Shown here: in pieces, positions 11,500 through 23,725 of the stretch
How the letters are laid out: each line of letters opens with the position of its first letter
How positions within the stretch are numbered: the first letter of the stretch is position 1
Source: Brachionus plicatilis
Lineage: Eukaryota; Rotifera; Eurotatoria; Ploima; Brachionidae
DNA length: 64,000 nt
Direction of reading: 5' to 3'
NCBI GenBank assembly: GCA_010279815.1
Contig: QEOQ01000658.1
Coordinates: 1,034,806-1,098,805, forward strand
Made by a program: the position numbers and the translations under genes
The notes under the pieces: generated by a model
Databases searched by the model: none
The model's input: the letters and a program-made list of their open reading frames with translations, nothing else
What the model was told of the DNA's origin: nothing

Positions 11500-11860
11500 T
11501 TTGATGAGTGCTCTTATAGCATTTTTCGGGCGTCCAGGCCCACATCTCTGTCCAATCGGGATCTGTTTAGCTCCCTATGGAATAACGCAATCAGCCTATT
11601 TTAAATGTGCAGAAAAGGCAAGATTGTGTTGCATAGATGCTGCTTGGCGAAGGCGAGACAGGAACACTTTCCTTAAAGGTAATCATCTACGACTAACTGG
11701 AGAACTTACTTCCTTGAGGGTCGTATATTTTACCAACACCACGCGTTTTCTTATAAACGAGTGCAGCATCATCAACGTCAGTATCATCACTTATGCGCTG
11801 CTTAGATGATGTCGTATCTGTTTGTCTAAGATTGGAACTTCTGCCATGATACAATTCTAA
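11500..11860 (-). pseudogene. Decayed SWIM-finger / MULE-type transposase remnant
   Basis: Read on the minus strand, 11690-11500 gives, with stops and a frameshift, a SWIM-like stretch (KCSCLAFAKQHLCNT in one frame; in the next, NLAFSAHLK-stop-ADCVIP-stop-GAKQIPIGQ). It ends in GPGRPKNAIRAL, like the GRPKKAKKAL tail of SWIM-finger proteins encoded by MULE-like transposons. Upstream on the same strand (about 11850-11735) is an open exon-like piece (QRISDDTDVDDAALVYKKTR) bounded by TTTGCACTTTAG and GGAA/GTAAGT, good acceptor and donor sites. At least two in-frame stops show that it no longer encodes protein. Whether both pieces belong to one gene is unclear. Confidence 0.5.
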
Positions 11861-11869
11861 AGTGCAAAT

Positions 11870-13430
11870 AAAAAAGTAAACTCAGACTTTGTTCAATTTG
11901 TTTTTTAAGCGTTAAAAGTTCGACTAGCTAAATGAGTTCAATTAATTTGAGAGTAGATTTCAATTATTTCACTGTTTCATTTTTACCAATTTTATTAATT
12001 AATTTGCTTAATAAAATGTAATTATTATTAGCTAAAAAATAATTTTGCTTACCAATATACAATTTTGCTGAAAATAATTTTCTGAATAAAATTTAGTAGT
12101 AGTAGTAGTGTTACTTATGGAATAATCATTTTTACTGAATAAAATATTATATTTACTGAAGCGATAATCATATGCCTAATGTGAATATGACTCAAATCGA
12201 ATCTTTGTTCAATATCACTTGAAAAATTTTTTTTAGATCAAAATTTCTTATTTTTTTAAAATTATTTGACATCATAATTTTCCCCATTAAATTTAATATT
12301 GTGATTGATGCCTAAAGTGAATAGATTATTAGATCTTTTTAAGGAATATATTTTCTAATACTCTTTTTTAAACATTAAATGTCGATAACAATTCTGTATC
12401 AGAATGCTTGCATAAGCCATATAAATTTTATTAGTTTTTAAATCCAATGAAAAAAAAGAAAAATTTTAAAACTTTAACTTAATTTAAAAATCCAGGTCCA
12501 AAATACTAGTGAATAAATATTCAGTGAAATGTAGCAAATTTCCTGAAAATTTAAATTTTTCCGAAAAAAAATAATGCATTTTCATTTTAAGTTCTGTTTA
12601 AATTGCTTAGAAAAAAGAAATCTTCTTCTCATTTTAAATTTTTTAATTTAGAATTTTCTTTTAAAAAAATAAAACAATCAAAACTAAAGATTTTGGATTT
12701 ATATTTTCATGATATATTTAAAATACGAATAAAATTAAAAAATGCGTTTGAATTTGAGTTTTTTTAGAAAGAGATTAGAAAATTTTATCAAAAAACTAGA
12801 TAAAAATACAAAGATAAATTGAAAAAAAATTTTCGAAAAATAATTGCTAAGTTTATGAATTTAGAATTGATAATAAAACTAAAAAAATTTAGTATACCAT
12901 AAAAGATAAGTGTATCATAACTTTAATGGTCTTACATATTTTTTCTTTATCACGTTTTATAGAATAAAATCTAGTTGTTGCTAAGCAATAAGTTGCTAGG
13001 TTTCTGATTTTATACCTTATGTTGATTTCAAATTATATCAAAAAATTTTCTATTTAAATACAGCAAAAACTTCATATATTTGAGATCAGTTCTAAAAAGA
13101 GAGAAAAAATCTACACGGTTGTACAAATACTGTTAACTATCTTCAAATTTTGATTTAAAACATAATTGTAAATGAAAGAGCTGATAAAATATTAAAGTTT
13201 AGAGTAACGAAAAGATCTGTGTATAAAAACTCTTCAAGGTAATAGAAATTGTGTTAAATTTCATAATATGGATAAAAACACAATTCTTAGTGGAAATACT
13301 ATTGATACAGGATATTTTAAATAATTTAATTAATTCAATAGAGTTAAATTATTTTTGACAAAATGTAATAAAAATAAGATTTTTAAAATTAGTGTAATCA
13401 CTGGTTTAGCAAAATTTTCAAAGTTTAATC
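11870..13430. other. AT-rich intergenic DNA, no gene seen
   Basis: No ORF or repeat of note, apart from a short AGT microsatellite (about 12093-12108). Confidence 0.6.
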
Positions 13431-13439
13431 AGAATTTTC

Positions 13440-14090
13440 ACTTAGAATTGTGTTTGTATCCAGAAAAGAAGTCGTACAACCCAATTAGTATGACCTTGAA
13501 ATGTTTTTGTACAGAGGTCTTTCTTAATGTTCCAAATTTTAATAGTCTATTCATAACTTCAAGTTTCAATTATTTTTTTTATTCAGAATTTGAAGTAAGC
13601 AACAGAAAGTGTATGACCATGAAGAATTTTGATCCCCTGATCTTTGACGATATTCCAAACATTTAAAGTCTTATCATAACTTTCAGTTTCAATTGTGTTT
13701 TCATCAATAATTACAAGACACCAAACAGAATGCGTATGAACTTGAAAGGTTTTGGTAAAGATGTCTTTCTCAATATTCCACAGTTTAATTGTACTATCCC
13801 AACTTCCAGAAATAAAAGTATTATTGTCTAAAATTGCAACACATTTAACAGAATATGTATGCACTTGAAATGCTTATGTACAGAAGCCTTTGTCAATGTT
13901 CCAAAGTTTAATTGTATTATCCCAACTTCCAGAAATAAAAGTATTTTCACCGATAATCTAAGACAAGCAACAGCATTTGTATGATCAAGAAGAATTTCGA
14001 CACAGTGATCTTTAACGATATTCCAAACATTTACAGTGTAATCCTAGCTTCCACTAATAATTGCGTTTTAATTCAGAAAAAATTTTTTTC
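13440..14090 (-). pseudogene. WD40-repeat pseudogene
   Basis: On the minus strand a series of WD40 repeats is readable, about 42 codons each. Phrases include TFISGSWDSTIKLWNIEKD, YDKTLNVWNIVKDQGIKIL and, upstream and broken, NAIISGS-stop-DYTVNVWNIVKD. The blades carry the usual GH...V..L, SGS.D.TIKLWN pattern. Only 13864-13583 is open; both sides have stops and shifts of frame while the repeats continue. Adjacent blades are very alike at DNA level, so the array grew by recent duplication before or while it decayed. The parent gene, which would be a beta-propeller scaffold, cannot be identified from this. Confidence 0.8.
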
Positions 14091-14376
14091 GGTTTCAATT
14101 TAAATTATTACTTGATTAGAAATAAAGCTATTATCAATTTTTTTTGAGCCTTTTTTAAATTTTTTTAATATTAATAAAAGTATCGAGATTGAACAGTTTT
14201 TTTTTAATTAATAAAATATATAAACAACGCAAAAATGTGTTTATAAATTCAAATTCGAATTAATTAAATATTGTTCAAAAAAATTCCTAAATAATTCAGA
14301 ATTATTTTAAAATATCTTCAGTTTTCTTCTTTATTTATATTTGATCGTATAATTTATATACATATTGAAGAAAAAA

Positions 14377-14912
14377 GGAAATTTTTCTTGTTTGAAATAT
14401 TTTTTTGATTGGTTAAAAGAAAAGACGTTTTTTTGTGAAACTTTTATTTTTATTGGTTAAACAAAATTACAATATTTTACAAAAAAAAACGAAATAAAAT
14501 TCACATAAAAATTTATGAGTTGTATGAGAAAGACTTATAATTTTCAAAAGGGTATAGCGACGCAACAGATTTTCTTTTTCATTATAGGATAATTAAGGAA
14601 AGGTTAATCAATAAAAGCGATTTTTTTGAAATTAATGAAAAATCATTTCAAATTAAGTTAAAAACTCACAGGATTTTAAAAATACTTGGAAAGGATTTAC
14701 AAGTAAAAACTTTTTTTTATCGAACGAGACTATTTTCCGTTTTTATGTTAAAAAAGGTAAACAAAATTAAAATTGTATTATGTTAATTTTTTTTCATTAT
14801 TTTTTTGTAAAATATTGTTATTTTGTTTAACCAATAAAAATAAAAGTTTCACAAAAAAACGTCTTTTCTTTTAACCAATCAAAAGAAAAATTAAGCCCAA
14901 AAAATTTTCCTA
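14377..14912. mobile_element. Foldback / MITE-like element with arms of about 85 bp or more
   Basis: The segment from TTTTGATTGGTTAAAAG (14403) through ATTGGTTAAACAAAAT is repeated in inverted orientation up to 14884 with few changes. Weaker inverted similarity extends to about 14377 and 14912. The centre (about 14490-14800) is AT-rich with no ORF. I could not fix a target-site duplication. It is a non-autonomous foldback element. Confidence 0.75.
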
Positions 14913-15689
14913 TTTTTCATTGAATTCCTTCATTATGAGGCTTATGAGTTATTGCTTAATTTGATCATAAAAAGATCTAAGAATAAAGTTTAATCCTCTT
15001 GTTTGATAGAAAAATAAAAGCTGCTAAAATGTAATAAAAAGTTGAGGGATGTTTCTTTCTTTTCAATAAAAAATCTCTCATTCAAAAATTTTAATTTTAA
15101 AATTAAAAAGATAATTTTAGTTAACTTAGACATTTTCAGTGATAAAGTAATTGAATTTAATACAGTTTATTACACAGGCTTCTAAAATTTGAAGAAATGT
15201 TAGCGGAGACGTTTAAATTAAAATTATAAAAAATTAGTCGTTGTATTTGTAATTATTATTTTTTTCCCTAGAATTTCTCACTTTAATTCCGCGTACATAA
15301 TGTTTTTAAATAACAATAATATGTAATTAAAAAAACAAAATACTGGATTAGGAACTAAATAAAAACATTTTATTTTTTTTTGTATTTTATGTCAATTTCA
15401 TTTGAATTTATCACTATTTTAGTTAATTAATACATAATTGATTGAAATGAAACTCTTATACAATCAAAAAAACAAAAATTAATTATTAATTAATCTCATA
15501 ATGTTCAATAAAAATTGCCCCTTTAAAATTTATTTTATCTTTCTTGTTTTGTTTATTAAATTAACACTTATGATTTTACATTTTTATAAACCAATGTAAC
15601 ATCTCTATTTTTAAAAAGATGGGATTTCTTAAAACATCCCATTATTACATATAAAAATCCCATTATCTCATCTCTAATTATTCCTTTCA
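14913..15689. other. AT-rich intergenic DNA, no gene seen
   Basis: No coding or structured signal found. Confidence 0.55.
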
Positions 15690-16010
15690 TTATTTTACAG
15701 CACACTGACGTCAACGACACCGGTCTGTAGTTTTCCGCATTTAATTTATCTCCTGTTTTGAAAATGGCACCATATTCTCATTGCATAATTTTTAGTAAAT
15801 AATTTGTGCCCTTGCTAATTCATGAGAACAATTCTTAAGAACCATTGGTGACACCTTATCTCTTCCTATGGATTTTGTCCCATTGAATTTCTCTAATTTC
15901 TCAAATCTTTTTTCGATCTCACTTTTTTCCTATCAAGCATTTTTTCAACATCCCTATTAAATATCGTGGTTGTTGTTGTCCTAAACTCCGGCATCTCCTC
16001 TTCCTCATTT
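15690..16010 (-). mobile_element. Non-LTR retrotransposon (LINE) fragment
   Basis: On the minus strand, with several breaks, one reads a stretch leading into reverse transcriptase (SIGRDKVSPMVLKNCSHELA, then GAIFKTGDKLNAENYRPVSL). The KTGD...NYRPVSL phrase is the classic start of the RT domain in jockey/CR1/L2-type LINEs. Only about 320 bp survives, with no endonuclease, later RT motifs or 3' end. Confidence 0.8.
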
Positions 16011-16139
16011 TATTTTATTTATTTATTTCAATGAACGCTTTAAAGGCGATGTAACAAAAAAATTAAAGTAAAAATAAGTATAAAATAAATATAAAAATAA
16101 GGATTTGAGTAATATCCCCAATCGTCGAGTTTATAGACC

Positions 16140-16440
16140 ATGTCTAAAATATTTGTAAATTAAAGTAAATTTACCAAAGTAAAAAAACATAAATTTATCA
16201 GATTTTACTAAAATTTGGTAAATTTCGAACATTTTACGTAAATTAATGTAAAAAAATGTCCAAAAAATTGAAATAATTTGGCACTTCGAATGAAATGAAA
16301 TTGCACTTTTGACGTTTAATTACATTAATTTACGTAAAATCTGATAAATTTACGTAAATTTACAATATTTTACGTAAAATTTGGTAATTTACTATTTTTT
16401 ACGTAAACTATTGTAAATTACCAAATCCGGAACACCACTG
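16140..16440. mobile_element. TTTACGTAAA-rich element ending in CACCACTG
   Basis: Dense copies of TTTACGTAAA-like palindromes and of GGTAAATT/AATTTACC in both orientations, ending at 16433-16440 in CACCACTG. The mirror-image end CAGTGGTG, with the same kind of interior, occurs at 29956. CAGTGG-type ends are common in hAT transposons. The left end of this copy was not found. Confidence 0.5.
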
Positions 16441-16648
16441 TATAAAAGAAAACAATTATATGTATACTTCATTTTATTATATTATATTATTTATGATTTA
16501 GTAAACATTACAAATCTATTTTAAGTCAAAAATGAGAGCACTTCAACAAAGAGTTAAAGAGTTAAATACAATTTTTTTCTCAAAATATTTTTTTACTTTT
16601 CTATTATGCATATATTTAAGAAACTTAAATTAATTAAATGAAAATTCA

Positions 16649-19336
16649 ATGGCCGATCTTAAGGATCTATTTTCCAAATTTGATTCCAACAGAATCAAGC
16701 ATCGGCGCGTATACGAATTCACCATTGAAAAAGTAACTTAGAGTGGGAAAATTAAAAGTTTTGACAACTAAAATTTGGTCCAGTTTGATAAAATATTAGA
16801 TGACTCTAACGAACTTGATCTTGAAAATGAGCCAATTGATGGAAGTGACTCGGATGAAAGCGAAGAATTTGAGGATGAGTCAGACCAAATTGACAAAGAG
16901 TCCGACAACGAGGACATAAACTTGGAAATAAAATATGGTTTGTTGGCATTTTTCAAATTTTATTTAATAAAATTTTTTAAAAATAATTAAAATTATTTTA
17001 AAGTAAACAATTACTGTAATGAAATCAAGCGCAAAATGACATCCACGCCACTCTATCCTGATACCATGCCACTTAAGCCCACAATTTTAAGCGGAATTAC
17101 ACCGCTGATTCGATCAACTGATAAAAAAAAAATGCCAACCAAGTCACCTCGTAACATACTAAACACTGTGCGGGAGCATAATCTTTTAAAAAAAATAAAT
17201 AGCATAAAAACGCCTAAATTGGATGATAAATCGGTCATTTTGTGCAAGCCCAACAAAGAAAATACTCTGCATCCCATGAGACACAAGCTGGATTTTAATT
17301 TTGATCTAAGTGAAGAAGACGATGAATATGGCGCCAAAAAAAGTCCTAAAAAAGTACCCAATATGTTTGAACCTGTGTCAGGTGCTGTTTTAGACTCAAA
17401 GAATAACATGTCCAACCTGTCGCCCCCCAGTCCCAGCGATAAACTCAAAGATTTTCTTAGTAATTTTGCTAGAACTTCGAAAAATACCCGTCAGCTGCGG
17501 GAAAATAGTTTGTTGGAAAAAATGCACCAGGACATGGAGCTATCAATCCCAAACATAAACAATGAACTAAAAGAAATTTGTTTAAAGTTTAGTCAAGAAA
17601 AATCTAATAAAAATACGAATCAAAAATCACCAACAATTGAGTTAAACAAAATATCAGACAAAGAGAAAAATACTCAACTAAATAAGTCTTCAGATAAATG
17701 TGATGAATCTGATGACGATAAAGAGGATGATATAAAATTGGGCGATTTAGTTAAAAATCATATTAAAAAGTATCCAAGGCTTAATTTTATGCAGTCAACT
17801 CCGATGCCATCACAAAATACTCAAATTGAAAGACTTGACTTTTCAGGTTTACCAACCGTTACACCAACTGATAAAATGAAAAAATTGTCAGAAAACATTG
17901 CTGATTCTAGCGAGATGGATATAAATGCTCACCAAAATGACCAAGTGCCAGAAATGAGCAAAAATTTAGTAAATAATAAAAATTCTAAAATTACTGCTGA
18001 CACTCCAAAGTTTATATTACAGCCAAAAAAGAATAAAAATGATTTAGTAAAATCAAAAAATTCGATAAATAAGCCAAAAGATAATGACCATGTGCCAGAA
18101 ATGACAACTAAATTTAAAAATTTAATAAAACCCAAAATCAATCAATCAACACCTAATCCGCTTTCAAAATATCATCATCCCAATAAAAATTGTCTAGAGG
18201 ACATATCCAATCTTTCAGTGAGAAGCAATGGAAATCAAATTGAAATTTCTGTTTCCGATTCTTTAAATGTTGAGATGCCAAAAACAATAGAGGAAAATAA
18301 GAAATTGGATGAAAGCAAGTCGGAAAATAAATTAAATCGAAATGGAACTCTTCTGCAAGATCAAAATAATGACATTCAAATTGTTGAGGTAGAGAATAAT
18401 AGCAAATTGTCAGAAAGCATTGCTGATTCTAGCGAGATGGATATAAATGCTGACCAAAATGACCAAGTGCCAGAAATGAGCAAAAATTTAGTAAATAATA
18501 AAAATTCTAAAATAACTGCTGGCACTACAAAGTTATTATTACAGCCAAAAAAGAATAAAAATGATTTAGGAAAATCAAAAAATTCGATAAATAAGCCAAA
18601 AGAAAATGACCATGTGCCAGAAATGACAGCTAAATTTAAAAATTTAACAAAACCCAAAATCAATCAATCAACACCTAATCCGCTTTCAAAATATCATCAT
18701 CCCAATAAAAATTGTCTAGAGGACATATCCAATCTTTCAGTGAGAAGCAATGGAAATCAAATTGAAATTTCTGTTTCCGATTCTTTAAATGTTGAGATGC
18801 CAAAAACAATAGAGGAAAATAAGAAATTGGATGAAAGCAAGTCGGAAAATAAATTAAATCGAAATGGAACTCTTCTGCAAGATCAAAATAATGACATTCA
18901 AATTGTTGAGGTTGAGAAAAATAGCAAAGTGGATAGGACAAAAAAAGAAAATTTAGTCAAGAAAAAGATATCTGCTTTAGAAGGAAGAAATGGCGAAAAA
19001 AAATCTGATAAACGGATCTTAAATTTGTCCAATGTTAGTATGGACTCGAAAAGGCCAGATTTGAAAAAAATTTGTTTGGACCACTTTCAAGAAAAAGTGC
19101 TGAAAAATTGTCATCAACATACTTCTATTGCCAAAGTGAATTTTTTGCAGACAAATAAAAAGTTTCGTGATTCGAATAGACCTGATATATTAAAAGCATG
19201 CCAGGATAAATTCAAACAGGTTACAGTAAAGACTGAGAGAAAGAAAATCAACATCAGCAAAGAAACTAGCGTTCTTGGAAGAGAATTTTCTCGAGATTCT
19301 ATACAAACACATAATGTGTTAGCTTTGTTTAAATAA
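16649..19336 (+). CDS. KEN-box, Lys/Ser-rich protein of unknown function (3 exons)
   Basis: I propose exons 16649-16732, 16784-16937 and 17004-19336 (introns 51 and 66 bp, GT-AG, frame kept), giving about 856 residues. Exon 2 is a highly acidic Asp/Glu/Ser stretch. Exon 3 is basic and Ser/Asn-rich with several proline-directed sites (TKSPRN, IKTPKL, KKSPKK), a KEN motif at about 164-166 and a nearby RxxL (RHKL, about 172). These are the usual marks of an APC/C-controlled cell-cycle protein, so a nuclear mitotic or replication role is an inference. No enzymatic domain, signal peptide or membrane segment is seen. Residues about 375-722 are two near-identical 174-residue copies in tandem. A short motif, LK..C...F..K, occurs three times. 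I do not recognise the family. A shorter form starting at the ATG at 17036 is possible. Confidence 0.75.
17889..18932 (+). repeat. In-frame tandem duplication of 522 bp within the coding exon
   Basis: The bases from 17889 (CAGAAAACATTGCTGATTC) recur from 18411 (CAGAAAGCATTGCTGATTC), 522 bp or 174 codons later, with only scattered differences. Frame is kept through both copies. The low divergence implies a recent duplication or gene conversion between copies. Confidence 0.93.
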
Positions 19337-20355
19337 ATTGCAAAGTAAATGTTAGTGTTGCTTTATTATAAACACTTTTAGACCGAGATAATCCTTATTT
19401 TTTATTAGAAATCTTAAAAATTTAATTATTTGCTTTTTTTTTAATAAAAAATTAATTTTTTTGTAATTTGATTTTAATTATGTACATTTAATTTTATCAA
19501 TCAGTTGCCAAAATAAAGTTTCAATTTTTATGGCAATTTTTTTATTAAAATAAAAAAATTTGTTTTACTCATTAAATTTTGAAGAATAATTTTAAATTCT
19601 GTACTTTTTTTAATATTTGAATTTTCCATCCCTTACAAAGCGTGCATTCAAAGAAATAATAAATATTTTGAATTAAACAAATAATATTTAAAAAAAAAAC
19701 CAAGTTGAAAAAATTAAGATATTTTTTAAAAATATTTTATCGAATTTTATTAAACAGTTTTATAATTCTCTAAGAATTGCTTGCGGGCCATTCCTATCAC
19801 TGATTGCTTATTCTTGGAGACTTTCCATATTCGTAACTAATCTCATTTCTGTTTATTTACTAATGTTTCTTATTTTTTTATTATAATCTATGCCGCTAGC
19901 AAAATTTTATCAAAAGAGATTATTTATTAATAAACAAAAAAAATATTATAATTTAATTTTCCTTCTTTTTAAAACATCTGCAAGTATTGAAAAAATACAA
20001 AATTTCATCAAATTCTTTCCAATTTAAAATCAAAGAAGCTGATTATCTCTAATAATATTAATTTGAATAAAGAAACGTTGGTCGAATTTTATAAATTTAT
20101 GATCGCATTTTAATTTTCCAGACTCCTTAAAATTTTTCTAATTTTTTCCATTTTATCTCAAGTTTTAAATTAATTTAAATTTAAAATTATTTAATAAAAA
20201 ATTATTTGATAATTAAAAATAGTTGGTCTATAATTAATTTGAATTCATTCAATTTCAAAAACGATTAAGTAATTAGGACTACAAAAAGTAAATTTTTCAT
20301 TATGTTTCAATTTTTAACAGATAGTTGGCAATACTAAAATAAATTTAAAAAATAA
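19337..20355. other. 3' flank and AT-rich intergenic DNA
   Basis: The 3' UTR of the preceding gene probably ends within the first 200 bp (AATAAAG near 19513). No other gene is seen. Confidence 0.5.
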
Positions 20356-20358
20356 ATA

Positions 20359-20740
20359 TTAAGAAGAAATTAGCAAATAAAATATCGTGGTGCTAAAAGT
20401 GTCTATTTTGGTAGTGTTAGGAATATTACGACCACGGTCAAATAAATCATACCAAAAATAGTTGCCAACAAATTTGATATCATACATTTTTTGACATTCC
20501 GAGAGCGTTCGAATGACATCTACTCTGTTTTGGGTCTCTTGTTCATATGCAATAAATGGCACCTGGTATTTATAAAATTGTAAAAAATATTAAATTTTTA
20601 ATTGTCCATACTAAATAATCTTTTATTTTTTCAATTTCTTCATCTTCTAATTTTTGGTTGTAGTTTTCCCGATAATCTTTATTACGGTCATTGAGTTTGC
20701 TAAGTTCAGTAGTTCTCGGTAATTTGCCATCTTTGGTTTA
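20359..20740 (-). pseudogene. CD225/dispanin-like pseudogene
   Basis: A close paralogue of the intact gene at 25850-26191 on the same strand. Reading from about 20735 down gives YNQKLEDEEIEKIKDYLVWT, then FFTIL-stop-IPGAIYCIRTRD, then NALGMSK. One serine codon of the intact gene (TCA) is a TAA stop here. Near 20480 a T run is one base shorter, which shifts the frame. The sequence past the shift still reads as the second membrane segment in the old frame (ISNLLATIFGMIYLTVVVI). Two independent lesions make it a dead copy rather than one sequencing error. Confidence 0.85.
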
Positions 20741-23095
20741 GAAAAATTAATTAGATAAAAAATAATCTTAGCTTTTTTTTAACTGGTTTTTGATGAAAAT
20801 TAGTTGTTGGCTTCCTATGTGTTATTTTACTTTCCTGCGTCAGTAAAATTAATATGCTAAGAAATTTTATATTCTTTTACATTAAGTTATGCTACTGTAA
20901 ATTCCTTCCGAATATTCTATTATTTAAATATTTGCTCGACTTTGATTTCAATTAAAATTAATTCATTTACAAAAATATAAATTATTTTACCTTATAAATA
21001 TTTATAAATTCTTTAGAATTATTTTAATCCTGAACACAAATTATTTTATCTGCTTTTTGATAAATTTTCAACTATAAACAATCTAATGTTTTAGATAAAA
21101 TATTTCTTATTTTTTGCTATTTTAATTAATTTTTCAACTTAACACAGTTTCCTGAGAAATTACTCAATTTTTTCGAATGTAAATTAATAGAAAGCATTTC
21201 ATGATTATTTTAATAAGTAATGTTTTTTCTTAACAGTAGATAACTATGAGACATTGGATCTGAAATGAAGATTAATTTTGGGTTATCATATAAACTTGAG
21301 CTAAGATCATCATTAGCCAATTGTTTTCAAAACAGTCCACTCTATAAAGTACAATTTAAAGTTGAAAATAAAATAAGTTAAAAACATAATTTAACTTTTA
21401 AAATTTTTTTTAATACTTTATGCTTAGCCAAAGTTACAATTCAAAAAATAAATTATACCTTTTTAAGTCAGCATAAGTTAAGAATGCATAATTGAGAAGG
21501 GAAATAAAGTTTTTGACCGTGAACGGATTTGATCATTAAACATGAAACTCGTCAAGATTTAGTTATAGATTTCAGAATTTAATCATATCTGTATCCAACT
21601 TAAATGATTTAAATCTTGAAATAATTCCCAATTCACTGTAATCTAAAGATGTTGTATTTTAGGACCACATTAATGTAAAATAATTGATCTGATTCTGAAA
21701 CAAGCTTAAAACTCAACATTTAAATAAAGAATATTTTTTTTATAAAAAAAAAAGTTTACATTAAAGTAAAATTAAATAAAATTTAAATAAAATTCAACGG
21801 TGTTTAAGCAATGAAAAGCAAATAAAATTCGCTTCTCGAATTTTTTCAAGCAAAGCGAATATTTCAGTAAAATTATTTTTTTCGCTTCCGTGGTATTCAG
21901 AAGTGCTCGAAAAAATTATTATCGAAAAGCGACAAAAGGTAGCAGCGCTTCAACATCGTCAATTAGTACAGAATCAAATAAAGAATTTTAAAATTAAAAA
22001 ATAAATTTTGTTTTTACTTAACTTTTTACTCACCTTTACCGAAAATACTTAAAAGAATAAATAAAATAAATAAATGGCTCTCTTTTAGTAATATTATTCT
22101 GTTATAGGCAAAGTGATCAAGGTGTAATAAGCCCAAATTTCATTAGAAACATATAACATATTGATCGATATTTTCATTTCTACTTATTGGCCGTATTACT
22201 AAAATACAGAGTAAAAATAATGTTTTTTTCTTCAAAAATATATTCAGTTAGAGATGTTGAAGATGCAGAAGCCAAAATTAAAGTTGTTAAAATACAACAT
22301 TTATAGCTAACAGTACATAAATTTCAGCTTGACGATATATTAATTATTTTATTTAAATCGTATTTTTTATTCTATTTTGAAAATTAATTTTTTTATTTTT
22401 TTCTAAATTTTTGCCTATAGGGCTTGAATAAATAAATAATAATAATAATCTTAATTTATTCCTGGAATTGATACGGCTAAAAGTAAGAAAAAAATAAAGC
22501 CAATAAATTCAGTTAGTAATTTTTTTCTAGGCTTAGACAAAAAAAGATTTTTGATTAGAAAAACGAAAAAATTTATTTGTGAGCAATCTTTTATAGGAAA
22601 ATTTGCTTTTCCTTTATCTTAATTTCACTTCTGAAAATATCTAAGCGATCAATTTTTAAGTTTGATTTATTGGCATTTTCTTTTTGAAAAATGTAATCAA
22701 TAAAAAGTACAGATATAAATCATTCAATTTAATCAAACTAATAAACTTAATCTTACTTCTTTATTTTGAAAATATGACAAAATGGTTTTTCATTTTTATA
22801 TTTGTTATTATTTTTTAATCTTTATAAATAATTGCTAAATTAAATTCTAAAGGATGAACAATAATGTTTTAAGTTAAAAAGTAATTAATGATTTCAAAGC
22901 ATAGAATTTTAATTGAGATAAAATTATTTACTTCAAATTAACATATTTTATTGATTTTTATTTAGTAAAATTTTAGAGTTTGTCAACTAGATATGCAAGA
23001 TTAAGCATCTATATTTATCGTTTAAAATTTATTTTAACAAATCTGCTCAGTCAAACCATTTTCAAACTCTTATTCTATTGATTCAAAAAAAATAA
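20741..23095. other. AT-rich intergenic DNA
   Basis: No gene seen. A small local structure lies at about 21826-21865, where ATTCGCTT and AAGCGAAT pair across a short loop, and related CGCTT/AAGCG words follow up to about 21935. This may be the end of a decayed element. Confidence 0.5.
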
Positions 23096-23097
23096 AA

Positions 23098-23442
23098 ATG
23101 AAGTCTAGAATTATTGATTCTTTTGAGAACATCAGCCATATAGCCAACAAAAATCGTATAATTGATCATTTTAATGAAACTGTACAATTAAATTTATATA
23201 ATACTTCCACGCGATTTTACCGAACCAGCAGCTTATCTGATGCATCTCGAGTAACTTACAAAACTGGCTACTTGTTTGCATTTGGATTTTTGTTCGCGGT
23301 GTTACTGCTTGGAATTGTTGGTCGAGCCACCTACAGTGCCAATGATACATTGATTCATTTAAATTACATGAAATATCACCGAAATTCACTTGAAAGACCT
23401 GACTCAGATTCAAAAAATTTTGATCGACGAACTAATACCTAA
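23098..23442 (+). CDS. Hypothetical single-pass membrane protein
   Basis: A 114-residue ORF starting at ATG 23098 in a good A-rich context. One strong membrane segment (about residues 60-80, YLFAFGFLFAVLLLGIVGRA) separates a Ser/Asn/Tyr-rich N-terminal half from a polar, Asp/Arg-rich C-terminus. There is no N-terminal signal peptide. Its base composition is richer than the flanks and no intron is needed. I do not recognise a family. It sits between the dead CD225 copy and a pogo relic and shares no motif with either. Confidence 0.5.
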   Translation: MKSRIIDSFENISHIANKNRIIDHFNETVQLNLYNTSTRFYRTSSLSDASRVTYKTGYLFAFGFLFAVLLLGIVGRATYSANDTLIHLNYMKYHRNSLERPDSDSKNFDRRTNT

Positions 23443-23725
23443 ATTAAACGAGCAATTAACAATTTAATATTCAACCAAGCGAGTTCTTTGCCAAGTAAAA
23501 TTTAATTGTTCCATTTTCATTATGTGAAAACAATCCAAATTAAAACTTTGAGTTTGCAAGAATAGATATTTTTTTTAATATTGTTAAATGATCAATTAAT
23601 TTTTTCCTATTTGAAATTTACTTTAAATTTATTTTTAAATAAAAATAACCATTTTTTTTTTAATTTTTAATTTACTTAAGATCATTGTCTAATATTGTTT
23701 AAAAATTATTTTTAGAAATCTATTA

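Noticed and set aside
17053..18941. Minus-strand ORFs within the KEN-box gene
   Set aside because: They mirror the coding exon; two are duplicated only because the exon is duplicated.
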